Below are positions 40,728 to 54,900 of a stretch of DNA of 64,000 nt, piece after piece (within the stretch, counting starts at the first letter, position 1; every line of letters begins with the position of its first letter). The notes beneath the pieces are model-generated. The model made no database searches. It worked only from the letters and a program-made list of their open reading frames with translations, and was not told where the DNA came from. Source of the DNA: Pterobdella sp. o SKG-2022 (lineage: Eukaryota; Annelida; Clitellata; Hirudinida; Piscicolidae). The translations under genes were made by a program, and so were the position numbers. The stretch covers positions 7,938,792 through 8,002,791 of the forward strand of contig OZ038324.1 of assembly GCA_964035795.1 (NCBI GenBank). The letters are read 5' to 3'.

Positions 40728-43314
40728 TTTATAAGCATTTTGCATAGGTGTATTATTACATGATAAATTTTGAATTAGGTTCTACATACACTGTAGTGAA
40801 AGTGGTTATATTTAGTTAGTTTATGCATTCATTTCGTTCCTGTAATTCATATTCATATGATACATAGCGTTCATTTATTTTATGTATACTTAGCAAATAC
40901 AAAATTTGTATATTTATATTCTGATACAAATTGATGGGTATGATACACGGGGATATAAGCAAAAAATTTACAAAGCAATCTAGCTGCTCGTCCTTCTCAA
41001 ACTCTTCCTGGGACATCGACACGGGATTGGGGCTGAAAAAAAAGAAATATTTCAAATTCAACAACCACTAAACGGTATACACCATCTCAAGTATAGAATT
41101 ACAGGGTAAGAACCCAATAATGCCCAACAATTTGATATTAAGGCTGGTTTAAATAGTGTTATTTACAATCATATAAAACATAATTTTTAGACGAACTGGG
41201 TGGCAAATAAGAAGCTTTCAATGGCCTTTCCCAACTCCAACCACATCGACTCGAAGCTCTTTTCTGGAGGTTACAATGCCTAATAAAGACCGGCTTTAGA
41301 AAAATCCCATTATTTTTGAATAGAAATAAAATTTGGAAAATATAAAAAATAATATTCGAAAAAATTTATATACTAATATAATGAAACTTTAAGTTGGGTA
41401 TTAATTTATATTGAAAATGGTTAATAATAGACTTACTAAAAGCTAAAAACGACTTAAACCATCTATATTTAACATCAAAGTAAGTTAAACTAATGTTATA
41501 ACTCATATATATACATTCACGGATGTACCCCCAGAACAGCGTGAATGCCGACGATGAACAATAACAGAGACATAACCTCCCACATAACCAACAAACCGTG
41601 TTTGATGGCGATGGGGAGGGTGAGTTTGAGAAGGTCGAGGAGGGTGGTGACAGCCAGCACCCAGGTGGTTTTGTAGGGACATGAGTACTTCTTTGATAGG
41701 GGTAGGCTTAAGCTCTGTAGGGTCGGTCAGGTAGGTTGTGATTGGTTGAGTGGGGATACATCATTTTTTATCAGGTATATCTCTATACCATTCAGTCATA
41801 ACTAATTTTTTTCACCATTCTTAGTAAAATAACGGAGCATACAAAATTTAATCGATTGACTAACTGATGTATTAGTATAGAAACCTTAGCAATATACCAA
41901 AAGTTCATGATTAGTGTAAATAATTCTCGATACCAAACAATTTTGCTTCACATTCACATAGCTGAACCTTGATGATATTCTGGCAAATGGCTTCCTTAAT
42001 GATCTGGTCATGCTGTAGACAACATTTGTACATCTCGTGTATCTGTCGCATCACACTCTCCGAGAATGCAACCAAGTAGCTCGAGTCCGACTGTGTGGCA
42101 GCGTTAAGTTTTAGATTGAGGTGTTAACATATGAAAATGACTGTAATAATGATTTCATAGAAAATCGAAAAGCTTCGTGCATTAATAAGCTTGTAAACTG
42201 CTGTCTACATTTTGTCAGATTAAGTTGTGTTATTGTGTATTTAAAGTAGTGGAAAGTGGGGAATGGACTCGCCTGGAAGTCAGAATGGCTGTTTGAAGCT
42301 TTGGTTTTGGAGGGTGTTTTGATCGGTGGGTTGATAGAGTATTCAATTAATGGCAACATCTTCTTTATGACTTCTGGATACAAGCCATTGTATTCGTATG
42401 TGGCTGTTTTGCTCCCTTCGTTGCTCTTCCAGGCCTTTGAATTACTCTGCACACAATATTTGTTAGCATTCAAACCTTATAAAACAAATAAAAAACGAAG
42501 ATAAAACGCGAACCTTGCCAAGAAGTTTTATGGAATCAAGGATGGCTTCTTGCAGAGGACTAAGGGTGAAATCTGAAGTGAGGAGAAAGAATGAAGAATT
42601 GCTGTTGCTTAAGGGGATAGCCAATGCTCTTTGTAGCACGAGAAAGAGGTTATTCAAGTCGGTGCTGTTGAACTTTTCTTTGATGTGATCGTATAAGCCA
42701 TTGAACGTTTGCATGAGAGCTGTCAGAAATGCCTGTGGTGGGATAGCAGGAATAGGAATGAATAAAGTATGATAATGAATTACCATTAAAACCTGAAACA
42801 GTTATAAAAAAATGAATAGAGAACCTGAGAAGGGAGGTAGGTGGTGTGGTGGGAGGAGGAAGGTGCGATAGAGACTGTAAGATTGTCGAGATCATTGTTG
42901 AAGAATTGGAGGTTTTTGTCGTTCTCGAGCGAAGTGGCAACCAACCCGATGTTGGTCCAGACCTTCCATGCGATGTGCCACAGAGCCTGGTCCTCCGATG
43001 CCTTCACGCCTTTACCTGTATTCATCAGCGATCTTACATTTGACTTCATGGAATGTTATTGAATACCTGGAAGATTTTTAGAAGTGGGTTGTGTGGTTTC
43101 GACGAAGGTCTTGTCACTGTTGCTGAATAATTGATTGACCCTATCATCAGTTGTTCCTCTTTCAGAATTCTTGTTTTCTTCGCTTTTGATGCTTAAAAGT
43201 TCCTGAAAACTCTTCAATGCTGCCAGCGAAACTTCATCATTCTGACACAAAGCTGCATCCTCTATGTACTCCAACAACAGAGTCCATGCACGTATGAAGT
43301 CCCCTGTGTGTAAA

Positions 43315-43367
<53 letters not shown>

Positions 43368-46300
43368 GTGTGTAAAATACTATATACACATCTCCACCTA
43401 ACGCCTTGAGAGTCTTCCTTTTGATGGAAGCCACCCTGACCACACCAGCCAAAGTGAGGAATCTGGTTTCAGCCCACTGTTTCTCGGCAGTGTCCCTCGA
43501 GTGATGCATCAGGATGTTCTTTGGTCCCACTTGTTGAGTCATCGACTCAGTGGCTGGCTGCGTCGATTTGCGCTTGACATTGTCGAGCAGTGGAAACAAC
43601 ACCTTGAATATTAGCAGTGATTAATATTATATTCATCTTTAAATAAAAAAAAATGAAAAGCAAACTATTGTGCAGACAATTGAAAACAAAAAAAGTCCCC
43701 TTCGTTACATAATAATTAAATTATGTCGAAATGAATTACCTTCCAGAGCATATTATGCCAAGCTTGCAATTCCAACAGCCAGCCGTGAGCTGCAATCATG
43801 GAAAAGAGAGTCTGTCCAGAGCTTTTGCGGATAGCTGGCCTTGTGTCGACACACAACTGACCCAGGCTGCAGTACAGGCTCAGCCACAAGGAGTCAAACG
43901 ATGTCGTGTTGTCTTTCTTTGGCACCTCGTTAGCCAGGTCGGTCGATATTTTGTTTCTGTTCTGAGAGAAGTGGTCCGCGATGTTCCACTACAAAAATTT
44001 GTTGAGATATTATTGGTTGGATGTGGATGCATATTAACTAAGCTTGCATAACACTATAAAACGATGAAAGACATAAGAACCAGTAATCCAATGGCAGTGA
44101 GGGAAATGTTGAGTTCATGTTGTTGAGTGGCAAACATGGCCACTACATCAACACACGCAGGAAGGTGGGCTGATGGCAGAGACAACAAGAAGTCTGTCAC
44201 AACTAGCTGCAAACTCTGGAATGCCAGTCGCACCAACGATTCTCTGTTGTAAAATACAATAAAATTGTAATCATAGTGATAAAAACTGAGTTTTTAGACA
44301 AAAATATTTCAATGAAACAATGATCATCAATGTTCGAAACAAAAGCACACACAAACGTACCCTTGGCCACTTGACGCCACATCACCCATCACCTGCAGCA
44401 ACAACAACCATCCATTTCCGGTGAGTCCTTCCCCGTTGCTCTGCACATTTAGTCGAAAAAAGTGTATATATTTATATAGCTGTATTAAGATCTACTCAAA
44501 ATCATTTGCACCTGAATAAGATGGAGAACGCACTCAAGCTGCTTGTGTTTGATGTCTGTGTGGGGCACCTTTGACAGGCCCTGCAGTGCTACCAACAACT
44601 CACCTTGTAACTTCTGTTGGCAGTGTTAAGTGAGTGTTATATTGTTATATATATTTGAATAACATAATGGGTATGAAAGGTAACATACGGGTTGTTGGTC
44701 GATGGGGGTGGCGTGTTTGTAGTAGAAGGCGGATTTGAGAAGGTAAGTTATGGTCTCAGCTGCACACACTCTTATTTGGCTGTGAGGGTGCTGGCAGGCC
44801 TGTGTCCATGTTTAGTTTAACATTGGTATATAACAATCTTCATCAGATAGTATCCCCAACATTAGTAACATTAGTAACAATCAACATATTAATGCCATCA
44901 ACCTCTAATAGATGCTTGGTGACTGAGCTCCAAAAGATTTGCACTCGAAACAAATTCACCAGACCTGTTTCCTGCAACTTAGCCAGAGCAAACAACGAAG
45001 GTTCCTGTGATGGTTATTTATTATTCTTGTAATCTTTGTATAAACTGTGTAGATGTGGAAGGGTATAATGGACGTGAAAAGCTGACTTTGTTGTTGAGAC
45101 CAGCATCAAGAACCTCTGCTGAAATCTTACACAGAGATTCAATCAAGCTGAGAAGTGACATGTCATCAAGTCTCCTGTGATTGGTCGAAATTGAAAGCAT
45201 TATGAACCACACAATAATAACAAAAACAACAGAAAAAATCAAAAATGTTGGAAAACAACAACGAAACAGACTGAGAAGCTTCGAAGAGGCAAGAGAGCAG
45301 TTGTGATAGTTGTGGAAGTTCACATGAGGATGTGGTGAGATTCTCTGTGGCATGTGTTGACGCCTTCATCCCTCCCCCTGGTACTGGTCGTAACCCCAAG
45401 ATCCACGAAAGGTGCTATGGAGGTGTATGTATGTATTTGTAGGTCTGTGCGTGTATGAAGGCGTGTATTTAAATCCACATAAAAATGAGTGTTTGATTAA
45501 CCAATGTAACTTGAACGCATGGAAAAACAAAGGTAGTACCTGGAGGGTTAAAAGGACTTGGTACCAGGAAGATGAAAGGAAGCCTCCATGGGATTGTGCT
45601 AGTTGTAGCAGGGTCTTCATGCATTGAATGTTCTTGGTGGTCAGCTGATGTGTGTGGTTAGTCGTGGGAATAGGACTAAGCACAAATATATAGGTATGAA
45701 GAATATTAATTAGTTATCGCTCGAGATTCATTTGCATAAATGGAAAAAACTTGTCCATTTGATTTAAGAGCAAAAAATAATAAAAATTAACTAAAAAAAT
45801 AGATAAAATAATTTTTTACAAAATTTTTAAATACTTAATTAAAAAACATCAATAAAACAAAGAACCCTACCACCACAGGTCCTTGAGTGAAGGATAGTGA
45901 GGTGTTGAGCACTGTGCCTACAGCCACCACCTGGCTCAGCTGCTGGCTGTCATTCAAGACTGCTTGCAAGTCTTGCTGACTTACCTGTCGCTGAGCTGAT
46001 GGTGTGTTGAGTGGTGCTGTGATGTTTGCTGTTTCTAAAGCTTTCATTCTAATTTAATTTGGAGCTTTGCATAAAAAATTTTTTGCTTTGTATGAATGCT
46101 TTTGAAAAGTTAGATTATATGTTTAAAAAAAATTTTCAACAGTTTTACTATGTTTAGAATCAGTGGGAGTTGAACCCGAGGCTGTGGTGTTGGCAGAAAT
46201 GTTTGTAGAAGAATGGTTTGTGCCTGTAACAACAGAGACCTCATCAATACACATACATCATACAACAAAAAATTCTCACAAAAGTCTCAAAGCATGATGA

Positions 46301-49300
46301 TTATAACATGAAACGTTGAAACTATGAATAGGAACCGGTGAAGATGGCGAGGTTGTAGTAGGGTGGGAGGGAGCTTTTGCAGAGGGCTGTGACAAAGGCG
46401 TCCCTGGGAGTGTGGCAAGAAAGACTGGCACATAGGCATGTGTAAGTCAACATGGAAGACAAGATCACGTCAGATACGCTGTCATCTGTGCTGTTGTGTG
46501 AAGCATTAGTCGATGTGACTCGCACATATTACTTTGTCGTAATCATATACATACTCACCTAGCTTCAAGCAGCAACAACAACGCAGACAAGATTCCGCAC
46601 CAGCTAGATGCAATCAACTCCTCTAAAAACTGCTCTTTCTCGTCATTTACTACTTTCCCCACGGTTGCAGTATCTGTACCAGTTGAAGAAAGAGGGTTGC
46701 TAGAAGCTGAGTTATTTTGGGGGATGGAAGCGGAAGTTTTTTTCTCGTTGTCAACCACAAAGTCAATGGATTTAATGGTGTCTAGCAGGCAGATGAATGC
46801 CAATGATAATCCGTACCCCTCCAAAACTTGGGTCACTTCAGTCTTGTCAAGCATGTCCAGACTGACGTGGAAAAAATTGTACTTTTATGAAATAAAGTAT
46901 TAATTTTCTAAAATCTGACTCAGAAGTTAACATGATATTGAACCTAGTTATAAAAAAAAGGCGCAGATACATTCTTAACACTTAAAACAACATCAAAACA
47001 CCACAACACACAAAACAACCAACAACACTACAGCACACAACACAAACGACACCACAGCACACAACACAAACAACACCACTGTATACAACACAAACAACAC
47101 CACAGCACACAACACAAACAACACCACAGCATACAACACAAGCAACCTACATGATACTCTTATGAGATCCTTGAGATACGTTGACATTTGTCAAGAGAGG
47201 TATGGCTATGTTTCTGTATATGAACATGCTCTGTACGGTAGAGGTGGTGGATTGTTGTGGAGAGAGGTGGAATGTTGTGGTGGAGATGGTGAAGTGTTGT
47301 GGAGTGGTGTGGAGAGTGGTGGAATGTTCTTTTGAAGGTGGTGGAGTGTTGTTGTGGAAACAGATGTGTTTTGTCATGTATAGTGTGGTAAAAACATTCC
47401 CTCAGAAAAAAAGGAATTAACTTGATAGGATGAGGTTTTTGAGAAATAAAAAAACTATAAAAATTATGTTGAAAAATAAATATCAATACGACTTGTTGTG
47501 GTTGTTGGTTGTTATTGTTGTTTCCAGAGGGAATGACCACTGAATTGACAGTATCTCCAGTAGTTCTTGTGTTTGACCCTGTGGTATTAATAACAATGAA
47601 AATTATATAATTATTATTATTTAATCTTTATCTGGCACTGAATATCTATATGAAATTATTATATTGATGAATATATTAGTTTTGTTGGGAATATGCCATC
47701 TGATTTATAGGTGAATGATAATTAACTAAATCAATTTCATCACCAACCAATAGGATTGAAGGAAGGAATGAAAGAAGGATTAATGAACTGTGATTGGATG
47801 AAAACTCCAACTCCATTGATGATATCACGGAGCACTTTGGTTGAGTGTGGTTTCATGTCGTAAGAATGGCAAAAACTCCTGTTGAGGTAGTGAGCAACTA
47901 ACAATAGCAACAACTATAATGCAACAACATTATTAGTCCAGCAAAAAGACAACATCAGATTATTGTCAACAACACGACAGATCATTAAAAGCCATCAAAT
48001 ACTAGATGCAAATCATCTGAGAATCAACCTTAAACAGTCACCGAATCAATAAAGTAATAAATGAACCTCATCAAAAAATGAAAAAATCAATAAATCACTC
48101 AATTAATCAACCAAACAATCGATAAAAAAATCTCATCATTCTACATTAAATATCAGCCTATCATTCTGCATTCAAAACCAGCCTATCAGTCTGCACCCAA
48201 GCTTACTTAATGAGTTCAGGCCTGGCACACAGCTTATTGAGCACCTCTAGTGCAGCCAACCTCTGCCATGGGGCCTTTTCTGGGTCCAAAAACTTCACCA
48301 GAAGAGACAAAAAAATCTCTGATTCCGTTAGCTTTGGCGTGGTGGTGAAAGATTTTAGGATGAGTTATGGTGTAGTTTAGGATGAGGTGTGCTGAGTCAT
48401 TGTTTGTGGTAAGTTATGGTAAATTTCTAAACCAAAAATATTCAAATTTTATTGACGTATACATAAAAAAACCAAAAACAAAAAAAACATCATATCTTCA
48501 CAAAACAGATACCAGCAAAGAAGAGTATCTCTGCACAAGCACAGAAACAATGCGTAGCAGACGAATGACAATAGGAAACACAGGCTTTTCATTAGGTGTG
48601 TTGTTAAAATTGGCACCGTTGCTAGAGGTGTTGCAGTTCTTAGAAACCCTGTACTTGAGCGATGGCGAAAAAAGGCGGATAATAAGTGGACACACTTTCT
48701 CACTCAAAAGGAATGTAAATTCCGAATGCTGTTGTGTGGTGAAGTTAGTTTCGATGTTAATGTAATGAAATGTGGTATTTATAAAGCGCTTTCCTTATAG
48801 ATCAAAGCGCTTGCTACAAATTTAATGTAGCGAAAACACACTATGGAACAGATGCTAATTTTCGGCCCACGCGGAATCAGACCCGGTAACTTTAGATAAT
48901 TAGTCTAATGCTCAGCCATTGAGCTATAGGAGCCGATGTTGTGTTGTTGTGTGTTTAATGGAACTTTTTATGATGTATAGCAGTTGAGCTATATTGGTTT
49001 TTAGTAAGAATGATCATGACCAAGACCTAAAGATTACTCATAAAATGCGACAAGCTTTTAGTGTATTGAATTATCAAGCACCTGACTAAATTAATTGTTT
49101 TTATAACTAAACTAAATCAACTTAAAACAATCTAATTGCACACTGACCCTCACAAAGACACTGCGGTAGTTAGTTAGAACCTCCTCAACCAGCTCCAGAC
49201 ATAAGGCCCTCGTCATTTCATTCATGCCTGTCAACCAAAATGGCTGCTCCACGTTTAGAAGTTGACAAAAATCCTGAATAAGTGAATTTAATTTAGTAAA

Positions 49301-50883
49301 ATAAACCAGTAAATAATAAAAACAACTATAAAAAAAATATTATAGAACTAAAAAGATAATAACAAAAAATAATATCAATTTATATAGTGCTGAGCTAGGC
49401 AAACTTAAAAATTCATGACATGCACAACAGCCACCTGGAAGAGCATAAAAGCGTCGCCAGCATGAGGCCTTAAAGACAAGGGAGCCTTGCGACATCCACT
49501 CTTCAACTCATCCATCACTGCTCCTGGCATGCTTTCTGAGGCTGGGTGGAGGTTTTAGCATCATCATCATCACTAAAAATTTTCATTATCATCCTTTTCG
49601 TCATCAATAAGAATCTTTATCATCATCCTTAATATCAACATAATGTAGTTGTTATATATTTTTTAAAATTATTGTTAAAAAATAATAATAATAGTTGTTA
49701 TATGACATATAGTAATGATCTTGAATCATAGCTACCTCATTCAAAAGGTTCTATCTTAGTATGTATACTTCCGTAATCTTATTTCATTATCTTCCCATCA
49801 CCACTACCACCACCATCGACCCCATTACCAGGAATGTTGAGTTCATCTTCAGCAATGACCCTGTCAAATATGGCACTGACCAGTTGTCTCACAGTCGCTG
49901 CTGCAGTGTTTGTGGTGGTGGCATCCTTGGCAAAGTGCATTCTGAAGCATAGTGCCAAAGCCTGGAGGGATTCAATCAATCAATCAAATCCTTTTTATAG
50001 TCCATTTTCTTTTACCAAGGGTTGGACAAAAAGAGGTTTCAAGTTTTGTAGATGGTTTTAATTGAAGTATATAATCAAATATGAGTTTTAAATTTTAAAC
50101 TCAATCAATCAAATCCTTTTTATAGTATGTTTTCCTTTATCAATTTTAATTAATAATAGTAGATGTAATATGTTTTTTGCAAGTGAAATGATGATACTAG
50201 ATCTTATATGTTCATCATTTTGTAACCATTGAAAGTGTTTCATGTTTGACCACAGAGTTGGTTGTGATGAGGAGAATGGCTGTTTGTAGCAGTTTCAACT
50301 CTTCAACTCTTGCCTCCATCAACAACCATAAACTGCTCACTACACTACTGGCTGCAGTCTGTTATCAAAAATTACTTTAATGCTTACTTTCTTTTCAGGT
50401 AGTCAACAAAAACATACAGAATCAATGGTTTGTTGAGAGATGAGTTTTTGAATGGCAGTTAGAGACATTTGAACAAGTTTTGGGTTTTTTGTTTCACAAG
50501 CCATTATGAATGGTTGGATGATTTCCTGTGAAGAAGACAATAGCCCTCTCACTACATTTCCTCCTTTGGCTCCAATTCCTCTCACTTTCAACTGGCATAC
50601 TTCAGCTGCCTTTTTTTATACATATGTAAAATTTTAAAGTGCAAAAATGGTATATATATATATTTTTTATAAGGTAATTAATAGTATTACTTATTTTTTA
50701 TATAAGAATATTTATAATTTATTATGAATAAAAATACATCAATAAATGTAATTATTGCATTACTTCTTTAATAGGTTGATATTTTCTTTTACATTCATAC
50801 GATAGAGTGATAAGATCGGCAATCAAAGGATCTAGCACTTTTTTTTCGCCCAGGATCTGACTTTGTGCAGCCGAATAAGCCAT
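39676..50883 (-). CDS. MON2: MON2 homologue (Golgi/endosome trafficking scaffold)
   Basis: Large multi-exon gene, at least 25 exons. Exon 1 50883-50764 ([16 protein letters not shown]-like [13 protein letters not shown]), exon 2 50609-50418 ([20 protein letters not shown]), last coding exon about 39826-39676 ([10 protein letters not shown] to APFY). In order between them: [14 protein letters not shown] block about 49960-49845; [13 protein letters not shown] about 48705; [15 protein letters not shown] about 48300; [14 protein letters not shown] about 46380; [17 protein letters not shown] about 45610; [16 protein letters not shown] and [11 protein letters not shown] about 44220-44080; [16 protein letters not shown] about 43850; [20 protein letters not shown] about 43520; [15 protein letters not shown] about 43220; LNKGSIH about 40540; [10 protein letters not shown] about 40360. 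MON2 is a HEAT-repeat relative of Sec7 Arf-GEFs without a catalytic Sec7 domain. Introns carry a SINE, LINE tails and TG repeats. Confidence 0.93.
40635..40724. repeat. (TG)n microsatellite in a MON2 intron
   Basis: About 45 TG units, next to the exon that encodes the conserved [16 protein letters not shown] part of MON2. A similar shorter tract lies at 40109-40134. Confidence 0.95.
43308..43374. repeat. (TG)n microsatellite in a MON2 intron
   Basis: About 30 TG units with one interruption, just downstream (on the minus strand) of the exon containing [10 protein letters not shown]. Confidence 0.9.
46990..47150. repeat. Minisatellite in a MON2 intron (ACAACACAAACAACACCACAGC-like)
   Basis: About six units of roughly 24 bp built on CACAACACAAACAACACCAC with a few substitutions. 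On the coding strand it is G/T-rich. A separate GTGGTGGAGTGT-rich block lies at 47230-47360. Confidence 0.75.
48757..48940 (-). mobile_element. tRNA-derived SINE in a MON2 intron
   Basis: Read on the minus strand, the head GGCTCCTATAGCTCAATGGC, then a decayed anticodon arm (loop CTAATTA) and B-box-like GGGTCTGATTCC, resembles a tRNA but the T and acceptor stems do not pair. A body of about 100 bp follows, with AAGCGCTTTATAAATACCAC near the 3' end, a tail type seen in animal SINE/LINE pairs. GATGTT occurs at both edges as a possible short target duplication. Not a functional tRNA. Confidence 0.65.
49968..50035 (-). repeat. LINE 3'-tail copy (MON2 intron)
   Basis: (AATC)n followed by AAATCCTTTTTATAGTCCA and CTTTTACCAAGGGTTGG; the same short unit as the 3' end of the LINE at 56598, minus orientation. 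Confidence 0.8.
50098..50145 (-). repeat. LINE 3'-tail copy, partial (MON2 intron)
   Basis: TCAATCAATCAAATCCTTTT then TATAGTATGTTTTCCTTTA. It is the second copy within 130 bp, in the same orientation as the one at 49968. Confidence 0.75.
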
Positions 50884-51690
50884 ATTTATCTCTAAAGTTG
50901 ATATTTTTAAAAAATAAATTCATTATTTTAAAATATTAATGATAACAAAATTAATATATTTGGGGAAGTTACCTTTCTAACGAAAAACTTATACCCTTAA
51001 GTAGAACTATGTTATTTTTTGAATATAATAACAATTTTAGAGTGACCATATAAAAATAACTTCAAATAGATAAAAATATATATAGATATGTCTTTATTTG
51101 AATAATTGAAAAAATCTCCAACTCAGTTAGGTTTCTTGTTTACAATTTCTATCAAATTCGAGACGCTCAACTTAAATTAATAAATAATATTTTTAAATTG
51201 TTTTAATAACGTTTTGATAAATTGGAAAAAAATGAAACCATGAAAATTTAATTTTTTTTGTTGCATATAAAACATAAAAAATCAATCACTTGCTTTATTA
51301 TAATGAAAATCTTAAAAAGCTGTTGTCAATAAAAAAATTTTTGTGAGCAAAAATTAAAAATAACTTAATTATTTCCAAATTTTATCAAAACACTTTTTTA
51401 AGCACCTTTTTTAACAAGATTCAAAAATTAAATGAAATTTTCAAGAAAAATTATATCCAATGCATATTTTCAACTGAAATACATTTGACAACAAAAAATC
51501 ATGAAAATTTTTTTTGAAAATTAAAAATTTTAGTAACGAGTTTTTTTAAGCTCTCGTTTATTCTCGTTGTCCATGCGACGAACGATAGTTTTAATGCAAA
51601 CTCATATGAAATTTCAGGATAACTTTAATTATAAAAAATATAAATAAATTGAAGTTTCAAATAGAAAGTTTAAATTCGCTGGCTTAAGAT
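50884..51690. promoter_or_regulatory. Divergent promoter interval, MON2 and ILF2
   Basis: About 0.8 kb of very AT-rich DNA between the MON2 start codon and the first of two ILF2 start codons. No motif is claimed. Confidence 0.35.
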
Positions 51691-51737
51691 ATGAACAGAA
51701 GACCAGACGGGCCGAGACTACTGAAACCCCCACCGCA
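51691..51737 (+). CDS. ILF2: Alternative or relic first exon of ILF2 (copy 1)
   Basis: Starts MNRRPDGPRLLKPPP and ends in phase 2 at a GTATAT donor, exactly parallel to copy 2 at 51937-51986 ([16 protein letters not shown]). Intron sequence after both donors is also similar. Either copy could splice to exon 2 at 52223. No disabling change is seen in either. Confidence 0.65.
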
Positions 51738-51936
51738 GTATATTATCATTATTTTAAAACTTTTTTGATATTTTTCATAAACTATTGCATTTTATTGATA
51801 ATTTCACTTCTTGCATGAATGAAAAAAATGAAAAAATGTAGTAACACAAGAAACTCTCATCTTAGTTTAACTATTGAATGTATAGACGAATTGAAAAATT
51901 ACTTCTAAAAAATTTTCAATCATGCTCATATTCAAT

Positions 51937-54900
51937 ATGAACAGAAGACCAGGAGGACCAAGGTTTATGAAACCTCCAATGCCACAGTATTATATCATTA
52001 ATTCAAAATCCTTGTTATATTTTTAGTATCTAAGTATCATTTGCCTTTTCAAAGTTACAATTTCAGTTTACAAACAAATACTCGAATTCATTCATATTTC
52101 GCATAAAAGTGCTCTAGCTTTTTCTGTTACAACATTTATTTTTGTAATATAAAATCTTGTTTTCCAAATGATATAGTCATTAAACTTCATTAAAGAAAAT
52201 TCAAAACATTTTTGATCTTCAGGTGTTTCCCTCATGACATTTATGATCCCCATTATGTTAGTGTAACCTTCATTATCAACTATTTTTTTTTACATATACC
52301 CCCTCATATATCTTTTCATAAATTATGCCTACCAAGACTAATTCTAATCAACAGGGTGAAACAATTTTTGAAAGATTGAATCCTGTTCCTGATGATGATC
52401 TTTTGATGAAGGTGAGGATAGTTATCTAATATTAAGGATACTAGTTTGTTATAGAAATATTCTGATAGTAGTGAGGGTTTACATTGAGATCATTCAATCA
52501 ATCAAATCTTTTTTATAGCCTGTTCTCCTTTACCAATAAACCAATATAATAAATAACTTAAAAGGCATTACTGAAGAAAGTGACAGAACTGACTCCACCA
52601 GCTGAAGATCAAGCCAAGCTTCTCAGTCTTGTTTCCAAAGTAGGTTTCATGTCTGGGATATATGACTGAACCATCATGGTTATTATGAAATAGTGATTTA
52701 TAACTTGTTGAGTATATCGTTAAGTTTTGCATCAGAGTCAAATAATGAATATACATGAGATATAGAGCCTATTCCTAATAAGTATACTAATTTTTTAAAA
52801 AATAAACAAAATGAAAATAAATTAAACTAAAAAATGAATGACACCTAACAGGTGCAGCAAGTTTTAGACAGCTTTATTATCAATCCAGCCCTCTTTTCTG
52901 CTGGAGTTTGTCCATTTTCTCTTTCCATTTATTAATTTTTTATCAAATACCACACATCGCTACAAACAACATCTTTTAGCTCCACTCATCTTCTCACAGA
53001 AAATAGAAGAAGCCAGGCAAGTTGGACCACACAAAAAAGGTACCTTTCTCAGAGGAGATAACCAAGCTCACATTGTAGTTGTATTCAGCACATTACCCAC
53101 TCAAGATTCATTACCGTGCCTGTCGATCAAAGTTATTTTTGAATATGTTTTTTAAATTCAAATTGCATCTTTCCAACGAAATTATGGGACTTTGACCTAA
53201 AAGCAACTTTAGTTGACGCCACTATAACCAAGTCTATCATCATAGTGCATTTTAACTAATCATCGTATTTCACACACAGACACAATCGGAACTTCAAAAG
53301 GGCAATCCCAAAGACTTATTCAGAGTAAGTTGCATCAACGTTGGCAGTTCATTCTCATATAATATATATATCTGCACCACAGGTGAGTTTGAAAGAGGCA
53401 GGTTTTGATGTATCGAGTGATGATGCAGTGACTGTACACATCCTCATCACCACCATTCTCCCAAACCTCCTCCAATTGCTGCCTTCCACCCATCGTATGC
53501 CTCCTTTGTTTTCACCGTGATAAAGGCGCTGTTGCCGATTTCGTATTGTTGTATCAGTTGTTTTAAGGCATGTTAATAGTGGAAATAAAGGAAAAGAAAT
53601 GAGAGTAATGGTGGTTCGCCACTATTCTAATTGTTTTAAATGGTTTTTCATAATATTCAACCACTTTTGAGAAAAAACCCATGAAAGAATTTTAATTGAT
53701 CAAATTTTTCATAGCCCGTTTTTTTCACCAAGGATGGCCATCATAAATATTTGTTTGATTTATTAAATGATAAAATATCTGATATGAATAAATACAAAGT
53801 GGATGAGTGGCTGATGCAGAAGCACCTGATATCAATGATGCATTCTAGGTGGTTTGAGGATCATGTATCTCACCTCAACATCAAGGTCTGTTTCGAGGAT
53901 GCTTGTGTGGGTGGGGATTTAAGGGTAGTTGTAGTAATCGTGGGAATGGGTTGTGAATTTTGTTTGTAGTAAAGAGCTATTCTATTTTTGGCAGTATAAA
54001 AATGGTGGGTTTTATTTGTTTAAAATTCAATCCAGGTGTTAATAAGATTGTTAGTTGACCTTAAAAGGAGGTTCACAGGACTACAACCTTTGACCCAATG
54101 GATGATTGACCTCTTTGTGAGTTGACCTGGTTAAAATTTTTATTTGACATAGTTTTAATTAGTTCTCAAATATGATAGGCGCATTACTGTGTGATGGATA
54201 CTGTGAATGGCCAGCCATTGAGTATCACTCTTTCCTTCAGGTTTGTTTCACCATTTATTTGTCAGCGTAATTATAGTGAAATTATAACCTGTTAATTAAA
54301 TTACAAGTTTAGAAAAGCATCGTCTATTCAAAGTACCTTAATCTACTTTTCTTAGTGTTTTTCTATGTATTGGATGAAATTCATGATAAAAAAAAATGAT
54401 AAAAAAGTATCAAAAACAAAATAAATATTAAACAAACACACGTGAGTAGAAGGAGCTTAGAGTTGTTATCTGGAGGAATATTCACAGAGGGATCGAAAAG
54501 CCTCCTGGATCCATGTGATTTGCATAACCCACCCATCCATTCCATCCTCACCATTCCACAACAAGTTGGTCATGGGTGGTTTAGTGTGGTTGGTATTGAT
54601 ATTGCGTTAGTATGGAAACAGATGGAAAACGATAATGATCTTAAGTTGTTTAATGCCACTAATTTCAAACCTATGAGCTCATTGAGAAATGATGGTGATG
54701 TTGAAAATGAGGGGGAAAGATGGCTTATAAGTATGATGTTGGTGATGATAAGAAAGTAAAATCTAAATCCAGTAATACACTAAAAAACACAGGATCAAGT
54801 CTGCACTACTGCTCAAAGTCTTCTCAGGGTGTTGTCCCATGGTGGCTACGATTATATTCTCGGTTTCAAAAACGACATTGGTTGGTTGGCTTGTTTTTGA

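Noticed and set aside
48870..48940. Functional tRNA-Ile (AAT)
   Set aside because: The anticodon loop fits but the T and acceptor stems do not pair; better read as the head of a SINE.
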